Source: Planctomycetales bacterium (lineage in GTDB: Bacteria; Planctomycetota; Planctomycetia; Isosphaerales; Isosphaeraceae). Taken from it: a stretch of 64,000 nt of DNA. The stretch covers positions 1-64,000 of the forward strand of contig DAIDHE010000065.1 of the NCBI GenBank assembly GCA_027459775.1. Reading direction: 5' to 3'. Below, piece after piece: positions 23,389-31,976 of the stretch (position 1 is the stretch's first letter; each line of letters starts with the position of its first letter). Under the pieces are notes generated by a model that saw only the letters and a list, made by a program, of their open reading frames with translations, was not told the origin of the DNA and made no database searches. A program made the translations under genes and the position numbers.

Positions 23389-24308
23389 ACATACTTATTG
23401 CAGAGGATCAAGCCCTGGCGGCCATCTTCCTGCGGCGAACCCTGGAAAAAATGGGGCACGAGGTCACCGTCGCACCCGACGGCGAGGAGGCCTGGCGGAT
23501 CGTTCAGGAAGGGAACTCTCCGCTTCTGATCTCGGACTGGATGATGCCCAGGCTTGATGGACCCGAGCTCTGTCGCCGCATTCGGGGCGCGCCCGGCGAT
23601 CGCTATACGTATATTATTCTGCTTACTTCGCTCGACCGCCGCGACGACAAGCTGACAGGACTTCGCGCCGGGGCGGACGACTTTCTGACCAAGCCCCCGG
23701 ACGCCGACGAGCTCGCGCTGCGTCTCGAGATCGCGGAGCGGATATTGGCCGTCCACGACCAGCTCGCCCGCCAAAACAGCCGCCTGGCCGAGCTGGCTGC
23801 CGTCGATGAGCTCACCGGGGCGAAGAACCGTCGGCGGTTTCGCGAGGACCTCGAGCTCTTGTTCGCTCAAGCCGCACGGATGGAAACGCCGCTCTCGCTG
23901 ATCATGCTTGACATTGATCACTTCAAGCAATTCAACGACGACTTCGGCCACCCCGCGGGGGATGAAATCTTGCGCGGCGTCGGCGCGATCTTGCGAACCG
24001 CGATCCGCGGTCATGACGTGGCAGCGCGGTACGGCGGCGAGGAATTCGTCGTCTTGTTGCCAGCGGCCACGCGTGACGAAGCCCTTGAGGTCGCAGCTCG
24101 ATTGCGCAGAGCGATCAAAGTGCAACCTTGGGCCCACCGCGGGGTTACCGCCAGTGTAGGCGTTGCGACTTCGGACAAATCGACGCCCTGCTCGGCGGCC
24201 TTGGTCGAACAAGCGGACCGAGCGTTGTATCACTCGAAAAGAAACGGCCGCGACCGGATCACGCATCATGATGCGTGCTCCGCTGAGGCGGCGATCGCGC
24301 ACGTGTAA
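23385..24308 (+). CDS. Response regulator with diguanylate cyclase (GGDEF) output
   Basis: The 307-residue protein joins a receiver to a GGDEF domain and would make cyclic di-GMP from two GTP. The receiver has acidic residues AED near residue 7, phosphate acceptor Asp 51 (LLISDWMMP) and the conserved Lys in FLTKPPD. The cyclase part has DELTGAKNRRRF, DIDHFKQFND and the active-site GGEEF at about 217-221. An RGHD inhibitory site lies exactly five residues before it, so product inhibition is expected. The start overlaps the stop of the giant kinase by four bases, which makes that kinase and its HPt domain the likely phosphate donor. Confidence 0.95.
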
Positions 24309-24462
24309 GATCAAGGCGCCGCGATTCCCCCTTTCCTTCGCGACATCTCGAACCCTTCCCGCGAAACCCGGAAGTTCGCGGCCTCTCTATCGCCGGCCAC
24401 GTACGCGCCTGTAAGATGCCCCTGGCTGAAAGGAAACCTTTGGGGTCATGAAGGACGAAGCC

Positions 24463-26073
24463 ATGGCGCGGGCCAGAACGCGACGGCGCGGGATCGGGAT
24501 TCACACGGCGACTGTTTTGTTGATTTCAATGGGTTCGCCCACGCTGGCGGAAATCGATCCGCCAGCGAGGATCGTGCATCCTCCGCGATTTGAGGTCAAA
24601 CTCGGCCCCGGACCGAGGGCCCCGGCCGACGGAGGACTGGCCCTACGCGGCTGGCCGCCCGGCGCTCGGTTGCTTGTCGTTCTGGGCCGCGCGGGGGATG
24701 CCCAACCCCGGCTCTCGATAGGGCGCACTGGCATGGACGCCGATCCGCTCCTTGGTCGCGACGTAGGCGGCATCGACGCGACGGCGCCCGCGATCCTCGA
24801 CGAACATTCCGCCCTTTTCCCTCTGGATCGCCTGGGCGATCTCAAGGCAGGCGAATACGCGGTCCAGGCGCTCTTGCACACCAATCCCGACCTGAACCAC
24901 GTCAATGCGCCCGGCGATCTTTACAGCTCGGTCGCGACCGTGCGCATTGACGGGATCCGACCGATCACCATCTCACTCGAGCTCTCAAGGTCGATCCCCG
25001 CCGAATCGCTCCCAGACTCGACCGAGCTCGTGAGATACATCAAGATTCGCTCACGTAAGCTGACGGAATTCCACGGCCGGCCGATCGACCTTCGCGCCGG
25101 TGTGATTCTACCCCGCGATCACGCCCGAGAGCCCGACCGCCGTTATCCCTTGCGGGTTCACATCGGCGGCTATGGTGCACGATTCATGAACGTCGGCCGG
25201 ATGATGGAACCGACTTCGGCGTTTCGTCGAGCCTGGACGGCCGCCGACGCGCCCCGGATGATCCTGGTTCATCTGGATGGCGCGGGCCCCTTGGGCGACC
25301 CCTACCAGATTGATTCCGCCAATCACGGGCCGTATGGAGCGGCCGTCACCGAGGAACTGATTCCCTATATCGAGCGAACCTATCGCGGCCTGGGCCGAGG
25401 GACGGCCAGGGTGCTCGACGGCGGCTCGACCGGGGGCTGGGTCGCGCTCGCCCTTCAGGTGTTTTATCCCGATTTTTTCAACGGCGCCTGGGCCTTCTGT
25501 CCCGACAGCGTCGACTTTCGCTCGTTTCAATTGCTGAATCTTCATGAGGACGAGAACGCCTACGTGAACGAGCACGGCTTCGAGCGCCCTTCGGCGCGCG
25601 ACCCATCCGGCGATGTTCGGTACACCATGCGGCATGAATGCCGGCTCGAGAACGTGCTCGGAGCGGGCGATTCGTGGACGCTGTCCGGCGGCCAATGGGG
25701 GGCCTGGAATTCAACCTATGGCGCACGTGGCGCGGATGGCCGGCCGGTTCCGATCTGGGATCCCATCACCGGCAAAATCAACCACGCGGCGACCGCCCAT
25801 TGGGACCGCTACGATTTGCGCCTGATCCTCGAGAACAATTGGGCCGATCTTGGCCCCCGGCTCAAGGGGAAGCTGCACATCTGGGTGGGCGATGCCGATG
25901 ATTTTTTCTTGAACAACGCCGTTCGCAGGCTCGACGCCTTCCTGTCGAAGGCCTCGCCTCCCTTCGATGGCTCGATCAAATACGCCCCCGGGGAGGGTCA
26001 CTGCTGGATCGGGATTACGGAAGCGGAGATGATGAATCAGATGGCCCGGCGGATGGCCGTCCCATTACCCTGA
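24463..26073 (+). CDS. Secreted alpha/beta-hydrolase (esterase)
   Basis: This is an exported esterase of the alpha/beta-hydrolase fold, about 536 residues. An AAGGA element precedes the ATG at 24463; an ATG at 24448 is the alternative. The signal peptide spans about 30 residues (TATVLLISMGSPTLAEI). A beta-sandwich-like N-terminal part comes first, then the hydrolase domain: LRVHIGGYGARF, LDGAGPLGDPYQIDSANHGPYG, the nucleophile elbow GGSTGGW with Ser at about 322, and a late His in GEGHCW. The class resembles esterases that act on bulky substrates, including PHB depolymerase-like and plant-wall enzymes; the substrate is unknown. The next gene starts at its stop codon, so the two esterases form one unit. 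Confidence 0.82.
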   Translation: MARARTRRRGIGIHTATVLLISMGSPTLAEIDPPARIVHPPRFEVKLGPGPRAPADGGLALRGWPPGARLLVVLGRAGDAQPRLSIGRTGMDADPLLGRDVGGIDATAPAILDEHSALFPLDRLGDLKAGEYAVQALLHTNPDLNHVNAPGDLYSSVATVRIDGIRPITISLELSRSIPAESLPDSTELVRYIKIRSRKLTEFHGRPIDLRAGVILPRDHAREPDRRYPLRVHIGGYGARFMNVGRMMEPTSAFRRAWTAADAPRMILVHLDGAGPLGDPYQIDSANHGPYGAAVTEELIPYIERTYRGLGRGTARVLDGGSTGGWVALALQVFYPDFFNGAWAFCPDSVDFRSFQLLNLHEDENAYVNEHGFERPSARDPSGDVRYTMRHECRLENVLGAGDSWTLSGGQWGAWNSTYGARGADGRPVPIWDPITGKINHAATAHWDRYDLRLILENNWADLGPRLKGKLHIWVGDADDFFLNNAVRRLDAFLSKASPPFDGSIKYAPGEGHCWIGITEAEMMNQMARRMAVPLP

Positions 26074-26099
26074 TGCACCATCAAGAAGGGCCCAGACCT

Positions 26100-27407
26100 A
26101 TGTTCGTCGGTGTATTTGTCCTGGTCGCGGGCTTGGTTTCGCAGACGCCCTCTGAGCCCAAGGGGTCGACCCCGGTGATTCGCATCAATCTCGAGGAGTC
26201 CAAGGTTCGGCCTTACACTCTCCCCGATCCGCTCAGGATGGAGAACGGTCGTGCCGTCTCGACCAAGACCGACTGGGCCGCGCGGAGGGCCGAGCTCCTC
26301 AAGCTTTTCGCGAGCCAGGTTTACGGCCAGACGCCGGCGCCTTCCCGGCCCATCGCACCCCGATATCGAATCCGATCCGAGCACAAAGAAGCCCTGAGCG
26401 GAACGGCGATTCGCCGTGAGATCGCCATCGAGTTCAGCGACCGCGACGATGGGCCGGGGATGGATCTTTTGCTCTATCTGCCCAAGAACGCCCCGCGAGC
26501 AGCCGTTTTTCTGGGGTACAACTTCTCGGGGAACCAGTCGGTGGATCTTGATCCAGCGATCACGCCATCGCGATCGACTCATGATCCCCGGACGCGGTCC
26601 GACGCGAGAGCGACGGCGCGACAAGCCCGCGGGGCGGACTCGTCGGCATGGCCCCTTGAGCAAATCGTCGCCCGCGGTTACGCGGTGGCGACCGCTTGTT
26701 ATGCGGATCTCGATCCTGATTACGACGACGGCTTTGCCAATGGCGTTCACCCCCTGTTTTACAAGCCCGGTCAGACCCAGCCGGCGGCCGATGAATGGGG
26801 TTCGATCGGGGCCTGGGCCTGGGGGCTGTCGCGGGCGCTCGATTATCTTGAAACCGTCGGCGAGATCGATGCCAAACGGGTCGCCGTGATGGGGCACTCG
26901 CGGCTCGGCAAGACATCCTTATGGGCCGGGGCGCAAGACCCGCGCTTCGCCGTCGTCGTCTCGATCCAATCGGGATGCGGCGGGGCCGCGCTGTCGAAGC
27001 GCGATTTTGGCGAGACGGTCGCGCGGATCAATACCAGCTTTCCCCATTGGTTTTGCCAGAATTTTCGCAAATACAACGACCACGAGGACGCACTTCCCGT
27101 CGACCAGCATGAACTCATCGCGCTCGTCGCCCCCCGGCCTGTGCTCATCTGTTCGGCGGCCGGCGATCAATGGGCCGATCCCAAGGGCGAATTCCTGGCC
27201 GCACTGGCCGCCGACCCAGTCTACAAGTTGCTGGGAACTGGTGGACTAGAAGTTTCCGAAATGCCCAAGCCCGCGCCGCGTCAGCTTGTGAAGAGCACTA
27301 TTGGTTACCACATTCGGCCGGGGGGCCATGCGGTGACTCGCGATGACTGGGAGGTTCTCATGGATTTCGCGGACGCGCATCTGGGCTCCCACCCGAGTAC
27401 GCCTTGA
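26100..27407 (+). CDS. CE15-like secreted glucuronoyl/acetyl xylan esterase
   Basis: This is an exported carbohydrate esterase resembling family CE15, whose members cleave ester bonds between glucuronic acid of xylan and lignin. A signal peptide opens the protein (MFVGVFVLVAGLVSQ); an ATG at 26073, overlapping the preceding stop, would add nine residues. The nucleophile is in VMGHSRLGKTSLWAGAQDP (Ser about 267). The block VVSIQSGCGGAALSKR follows, then NTSFPHWFC, LPVDQHELIALVAPRPVL and DQWADPKGEF, and the catalytic His in RPGGHAV. The acid that often sits in the SESG position is replaced (IQSG), as in many CE15 members that use a later acid. The 3' end overlaps the tail of the opposite-strand kinase by 50 bases. 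Confidence 0.88.
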   Translation: MFVGVFVLVAGLVSQTPSEPKGSTPVIRINLEESKVRPYTLPDPLRMENGRAVSTKTDWAARRAELLKLFASQVYGQTPAPSRPIAPRYRIRSEHKEALSGTAIRREIAIEFSDRDDGPGMDLLLYLPKNAPRAAVFLGYNFSGNQSVDLDPAITPSRSTHDPRTRSDARATARQARGADSSAWPLEQIVARGYAVATACYADLDPDYDDGFANGVHPLFYKPGQTQPAADEWGSIGAWAWGLSRALDYLETVGEIDAKRVAVMGHSRLGKTSLWAGAQDPRFAVVVSIQSGCGGAALSKRDFGETVARINTSFPHWFCQNFRKYNDHEDALPVDQHELIALVAPRPVLICSAAGDQWADPKGEFLAALAADPVYKLLGTGGLEVSEMPKPAPRQLVKSTIGYHIRPGGHAVTRDDWEVLMDFADAHLGSHPSTP

Positions 27408-29049
27408 GCAACTCGTCAGGGCGTGGACGCTCGGTGACAAGACCCAGGTCCGGCCCAGCGTGCGTCCACTCGAGTGACGCGATCAAGCCGAGTACGACAT
27501 CGGGGTCGACCGGCTTCACCAGATGCCTGTCAAAGCCGGCCGCGCTTGATCGGTTTCGCGCTTCGTCCTCGGCGTACCCCGTCACCGCGACCACGAGGGC
27601 GAGGCCCGCGGCCAGGTCGGGGTCGTCGCGCAGCCGTCGTGTGACCTCGTAGCCGTCCATCCCTGGCAGCCCGATATCCATCAAGACCACGGCCGGCCGA
27701 AAGCGACGGACGGCCTCGATCGCCTCGGTGCCGTCGTGGACGACCTGAACCTCGTGGCCGTCAAGGTTGAGGACCATCGCGAGGCTTTTCGCCGACGAAA
27801 CGTTGTCGTCGACCACCAGTACTCGGTGCGAGACGGCTGACCGGGCTGCGATTCGAGGCTCGGATTCCTCGGGCGAGGGCGCCGGCCGGAGAAGCGGATC
27901 TCCCTTGAGGAGCGGCAAGCGCACGATGAATTCGCTTCCCCGGCTCAAGCCCTCGCTCTGGGCTTGCACGCTCCCTCCGTGCATTTCGACCAGGCTCTTC
28001 ACCAGGGTCAAGCCCAGCCCCAGCCCTCCTTGCGAATGATCGAGCGAATGATCGACCTGGGTGAAGAGTTCAAAGATTCGGGAGAGCATCTCCGGGGGAA
28101 TCCCGATCCCATTGTCGCGAATTCGAAAGACGACATCCGACCCCTGGGAGGCGACCGTCATGCGGATTTGCCCGTTGGGATTGGTATACTTGGCCGCGTT
28201 GTTCAGCAAGTTGGAAAGCACCTGTGCCATCCGGATCGAGTCGGCCTCGACCTTGAGCGTCTCGGCGGGCAGAGCGATCGAAAGCCGATGATGGACCGCC
28301 TCGATCACGGGTCGACTGGTCTCGACGGCGTAGGCCACGATCGTGGCCACGTCGACCGGCTCCTTTTGCAACCGTACCTTGCCCGAGGTCACCCGAGAGA
28401 TTTCGAGTAGATCGTCGACGAGCTGAACCATCTGGCGGACCTGGTGATCGACGACGTCGCGCGCCCAGCACATCTCGGGATCGTCAGACCCACGCTGTTT
28501 CATGATCTTGAGAGCGTTACGGATTGGCGCTAAGGGGTTTCTGAGCTCGTGACCCAGCATCGCCAGAAACTCGTTCTTCCGGCGGTCGGCCTCGGCCAGT
28601 TTGCGCCCCTCGGCCTCGCTGTTGCGCAGAGCTGCTTCGGCCAGTTGGCGGCCGGTGATCTCGCGCTCAAAACTCTCAAAATTGTGCAGATTGGCCTGCA
28701 TCGCCGACGGGCAGAGGACCGAGCCGGCCGCGCACCAGCAGGCGACCGCGGTCACCAGCCCCAGCCATGTCCCACGCTCCGCGATCGACCCCCAGACACC
28801 GTCGACGAACTGAAGGACTCCACAAACCGCCAGCATCCCACCCAGAACCCAAAGATGCAGCCGGCTCGGTCTCTCGGTCCACTTCGGCCCCGTGGACCGT
28901 CTGATGATCAGTACCAAGATCCCCAGGCAGACAAGCGCCATGGGAATGTCCATCATCCATCGCGCCTCGCCCCCCGCGAGGCCCGAATCACGGAGCCAAC
29001 CGCTCGCGCCCAGGCGGAATTGATCCAAAACTGATGTGATGGCGTTCAA
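27358..29049 (-). CDS. Membrane hybrid histidine kinase with C-terminal receiver
   Basis: This 563-residue kinase has three membrane helices (about 35-52, 66-84, 93-113), a coiled coil, then HisKA with FLAMLGHELRNPLAP (His 167). The ATPase domain has LLNNAAKYT, DNGIGIP and GGLGLGL, and the C-terminal receiver has acceptor Asp 458 (LMDIGLPGMDGYE). The sensing part has no PAS domain and little periplasmic sequence, so it may sense within the membrane or through a partner. No HPt protein or output regulator is next to it. It reads toward the CE15 esterase gene and overlaps its end by 50 bases; regulation of the esterases is conceivable but not shown. Confidence 0.93.
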   Translation of the reverse strand: MNAITSVLDQFRLGASGWLRDSGLAGGEARWMMDIPMALVCLGILVLIIRRSTGPKWTERPSRLHLWVLGGMLAVCGVLQFVDGVWGSIAERGTWLGLVTAVACWCAAGSVLCPSAMQANLHNFESFEREITGRQLAEAALRNSEAEGRKLAEADRRKNEFLAMLGHELRNPLAPIRNALKIMKQRGSDDPEMCWARDVVDHQVRQMVQLVDDLLEISRVTSGKVRLQKEPVDVATIVAYAVETSRPVIEAVHHRLSIALPAETLKVEADSIRMAQVLSNLLNNAAKYTNPNGQIRMTVASQGSDVVFRIRDNGIGIPPEMLSRIFELFTQVDHSLDHSQGGLGLGLTLVKSLVEMHGGSVQAQSEGLSRGSEFIVRLPLLKGDPLLRPAPSPEESEPRIAARSAVSHRVLVVDDNVSSAKSLAMVLNLDGHEVQVVHDGTEAIEAVRRFRPAVVLMDIGLPGMDGYEVTRRLRDDPDLAAGLALVVAVTGYAEDEARNRSSAAGFDRHLVKPVDPDVVLGLIASLEWTHAGPDLGLVTERPRPDELLKAYSGGSPDARPRNP

Positions 29050-29466
29050 GGTTCCTCACCTTCCTGAGCTCAGACCCACGCCCCAGGCGCGGTCCTCGTC
29101 TCGGTCGACCTCCCTGCCCCGCCAATTCAAGATGCATGTAACACTCATATACTTTCCCAGCGCCCCTCACTTCAAGCGGCCACTGCCCAACCTGGCCGAT
29201 TTCTCCCAACAGATCACGCCATGAACTCCCAAACAGAACGATCGTGAAGGCGCCTGAGAGCACTCGCTCGGATGAATCAGTAACACTGACGAACCGCGGA
29301 ATATACTGTACAAAAGATCGGACCAAGTTCCAACTGATCGATTCGAGTTGTGCTTGACGGAAGCGCCCCGTCCACCTAGACTCCGCGAATCTAGGGGCAA
29401 GCTTTGCACGTCGCGGCTCTCACGGATAGGTTGGCTTGAGCGGCCCGCGGAAAGGAATCCGCAATC
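29050..29466. other. Intergenic region between divergent kinase and lipoprotein genes
   Basis: There are about 420 bases with no credible gene. The right part carries a well-formed promoter for the lipoprotein gene (29354-29382) and a ribosome-site element GGAAAGGAA just before its ATG. The left part, the leader of the kinase, shows no clear element. Confidence 0.5.
29354..29382 (+). promoter_or_regulatory. Sigma-70-like promoter for the lipoprotein gene
   Basis: The -35 hexamer TTGACG (29354-29359) and the -10 hexamer TAGACT (29377-29382) are separated by exactly 17 bases. The expected start of transcription is near 29389, which gives a leader of about 78 bases before the ATG at 29467. Confidence 0.65.
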
Positions 29467-30519
29467 ATGGACTCGAATCATCGAGCGTCGTCGTGGCATT
29501 CGCTCGTGGCCGTGATGGCGTCGTCGGCGCTTGTGGTTGTGGGCGGTTGCTCGCTCGATAAGAACGGACGCCCCCAAGGAGTGATCCCGCGCATCGGCGG
29601 GCACTCGGGCCAGGTGATGGAGCCCAAGCGGTGTCTCCTGAAGGTGGCGATCGTGAGCCGATCTTACGAAGACCCCGCCATCAACGACGCGGTCTGGCGC
29701 GTGGCCGATGAACAAAGCGTCAAGACGGAAGAACGCCGTGCCTGGGAGGCGAACGGTTTGCGCATCGGGCGAATCATCGGCGAGTTGCCGCTCGAGCTCG
29801 AGGCGATCATGCGCGAGACGACTGCGCCCAAGAAGGTCGATCCGATCAGTTATTTCGTCGAGAGTGGCGAGCAAACCCTGGTGAGCGTGAACGATCCGGT
29901 CGAGAAGGCGAGCCTGATCCTGAATCGCGAGGGACGAGCGTACGGCAAGGACTATTCCGCCGTCGCCGGCTATTTCCGAGTGACCGCGCGGCACGAAGGC
30001 GAGCAAGCGATCGCGCTTCGGTTCACCCCCGAACTGCGTTTTGGCCCGATCCAACGTACGTATCAACCCATCGCGATGCCCAGCGGGCTCACGCCTCAAC
30101 AATTTCATATCAACGACGGTCAGGAAGAAGAGAGCCTGCGCGACCTGGGGCTGAACATCGTCGTCGAGCCGGGCCAGGTCGTCGTCGTGGGATGTCGCCC
30201 CGAGCAAAAACGTGGACTGGGTGCGTTCATGTTCGTGCATTCCGAGGCGCACAGCGACGAGCGCAGACAGCGCCTGGTGTTGATCTGGGCTTCGCGGAAT
30301 CTCGAGGGGATGTCGGACGTCGCATCGCCCAAGAGCAGCGATCGGCCTCAGATGGGCAAATTCTTCAAACGCGGGCGCCCCGACGCAAACCCCACACCCT
30401 CGCCCGCCCCCTCTCCCAAGCCCGCCTCCAGTCCAGCCGTGCCTTCATCACCCAACCCTGTTTCAAGACCGCCAGAGGTCGCCCCAGCGGTTCCCGGACC
30501 AGGAACGCCTCAATCCTGA
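29467..30519 (+). CDS. Lipoprotein of unknown function with Pro-rich tail
   Basis: I do not recognise a domain. The 350-residue protein has a lipoprotein signal: SSALVVVGGC puts the lipid-bearing Cys at residue 28. The middle part (about 55-270) looks folded, with CLLKVAIVSRSYEDPAINDAVWRVADE and later VVVVGCRPEQKRGLGAFMFVH. Its style recalls planctomycete envelope proteins that occur near secretion or pilus genes, but no such genes are present here. The last 55 residues are a Pro/Ser-rich low-complexity tail. The gene has a strong ribosome site and its own promoter and stands alone between divergent and spaced neighbours. Confidence 0.8.
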   Translation: MDSNHRASSWHSLVAVMASSALVVVGGCSLDKNGRPQGVIPRIGGHSGQVMEPKRCLLKVAIVSRSYEDPAINDAVWRVADEQSVKTEERRAWEANGLRIGRIIGELPLELEAIMRETTAPKKVDPISYFVESGEQTLVSVNDPVEKASLILNREGRAYGKDYSAVAGYFRVTARHEGEQAIALRFTPELRFGPIQRTYQPIAMPSGLTPQQFHINDGQEEESLRDLGLNIVVEPGQVVVVGCRPEQKRGLGAFMFVHSEAHSDERRQRLVLIWASRNLEGMSDVASPKSSDRPQMGKFFKRGRPDANPTPSPAPSPKPASSPAVPSSPNPVSRPPEVAPAVPGPGTPQS

Positions 30520-30887
30520 CGCCTCTCAAGGACACCAAGCCGTGAATGGATTCACTCGCTCTGATCAGTCGGGAACCGACCAAAACGATCTCGCCCACGC
30601 CTCGCGCACGCGGCGCTGGGTCGCACACGCTCCCCACGCCGAGATCGCTCGCCCCTATCAACTCGACCTGATCCACGAACCACGCGACGAGGGTCAGTCG
30701 CGGCCCTTGAATCTCGAGTGACTCTCCGAGAGCAGAAGACCCTCCTTCCTCGAACTTGACCCCGGCTCATGGCGGGCGATACGATGGGATCGTGAGGTCG
30801 AGCGATTCCGAGGAATCGTCCGATTGACCGTTGCCACATTATGTTATGACAAGTCGGCCCGGCTTGATCCAGGGTCGGAGGTCGAGG
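30520..30887. other. Intergenic region upstream of the ThiS-ThiG fusion
   Basis: About 370 bases hold no gene that I can support. An inverted repeat CGATTCC-GA-GGAATCG lies at 30803-30818. A weak promoter-like pair follows (TTGACC at 30824-30829, TATGAC at 30845-30850, spacer only 15). I looked for a TPP riboswitch, expected for thiamine genes, and saw none of its conserved parts. Confidence 0.4.
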
Positions 30888-31937
30888 GTGAGGATCACGC
30901 TCAACGGGGAGCCCCGCGAGCTGGCGGGGCCGCTCACACTGGCCGAGCTCTTGCCCCAGCTCGGCCTCAAGCCCGAGCATGTAGCCGTCGAGCTCAACCG
31001 CGAGATGGTCCCCCGATCGCGGCACGATAGAACGGTGATCGCCCCAGAGGACGAGTTGGAAGTCGTGACCTTGGTCGGCGGTGGCTCAGGCACGGGGTGC
31101 GAGATCGAGCCCCTCAAGATTAGCGGGCGAAATGTTCGTAGTCGGCTGTTCGTGGGAACGGGCAAATACGCGACGCTCGAGCTGATGCGCGACTGCCTGG
31201 CCGCGAGCGGGGCCGAGGTCGTCACCGTGGCCGTGCGCCGGGAACGGCTCACCGACCGGCAGGGACGCAATTTGCTCGATTTCCTTGACCCCACGCGCTA
31301 CACCATCTTGCCCAATACCGCCGGCTGTTTTTCCGTCGACGATGCGCTGCGGACCGCGCGGCTGGGGCGCGAGCTCCTGGGGGGGCTGGGCAATCCAGGG
31401 GCGGAGTGGGTGAAGCTTGAGGTTCTCGCCGACACCCGCACATTGCTTCCCGATCCCGTGGCCACGCTGGAAGCGACGGGCGCTCTTGTGAACGAGGGGT
31501 TCCAGGTTCTCTGTTACACGAGCGATGATCCGGTGATGGCGCGGCGGCTCAAGGCAGCCGGGGCGGCCAGCGTGATGCCCGCGGGAAGCCCCATCGGCAG
31601 CGGTCAGGGGGTGCTCAACCCCAATAACATTCGGATCATCCTCGAAGATCTGAAAGCAGGCGACCCCGACTATCCGGTGATCATCGACGCTGGCGTGGGC
31701 ACGGCGAGCGACGTCGCGATCGCGATGGAGCTGGGGTGCGACGGGGTGTTGCTCAACACGGGAATCGCGGGGGCGGCTGATCCGCTTCGGATGGCGCACG
31801 CGATGCGGCTGGCGGTCGAGGCCGGTTGGCTGGCCGCTACGGCCGGCCGGATTCCCCGCAAGCTATACGCGACCGCATCCAGCCCCAGCGAGGGGCTGCT
31901 CGACCCGGCGCGGGGGCTCGGCCGCCCCTCCTCGTGA
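30888..31937 (+). CDS. thiG: ThiS-ThiG fusion: sulfur carrier protein and thiazole synthase
   Basis: One chain joins the sulfur carrier ThiS (about residues 1-68) to thiazole synthase ThiG (about 75-349), which builds the thiazole phosphate of thiamine. The GTG at 30888 is chosen: GGAGG lies six bases upstream and [12 protein letters not shown] is a normal ThiS start. The ThiS part runs to VTLVGGG. The ThiG part begins with [20 protein letters not shown], has the Schiff-base Lys in [10 protein letters not shown], and ends with [26 protein letters not shown] and [11 protein letters not shown]. Fusions of this type are known. Since the Gly-Gly end of ThiS must normally be free, the chain may be cut or may work by another route. 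No other thiamine genes are near. Confidence 0.93.
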   Translation: MRITLNGEPRELAGPLTLAELLPQLGLKPEHVAVELNREMVPRSRHDRTVIAPEDELEVVTLVGGGSGTGCEIEPLKISGRNVRSRLFVGTGKYATLELMRDCLAASGAEVVTVAVRRERLTDRQGRNLLDFLDPTRYTILPNTAGCFSVDDALRTARLGRELLGGLGNPGAEWVKLEVLADTRTLLPDPVATLEATGALVNEGFQVLCYTSDDPVMARRLKAAGAASVMPAGSPIGSGQGVLNPNNIRIILEDLKAGDPDYPVIIDAGVGTASDVAIAMELGCDGVLLNTGIAGAADPLRMAHAMRLAVEAGWLAATAGRIPRKLYATASSPSEGLLDPARGLGRPSS

Positions 31938-31976
31938 ACGCTGTCGAACGCCCGACCGGCTTCCTTGAGCGCCTCC

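Noticed and set aside
29167-30252. A 361-codon minus-strand frame opposite the lipoprotein gene
   Set aside because: The plus-strand lipoprotein has a lipobox, a ribosome site and a promoter; the minus frame has none of these.
30520-30887. TPP riboswitch ahead of the thiamine gene
   Set aside because: The conserved CUGAGA and ACCUGAUCUGGAUAAU-like parts are not present; a chance CTGATC match is not enough.
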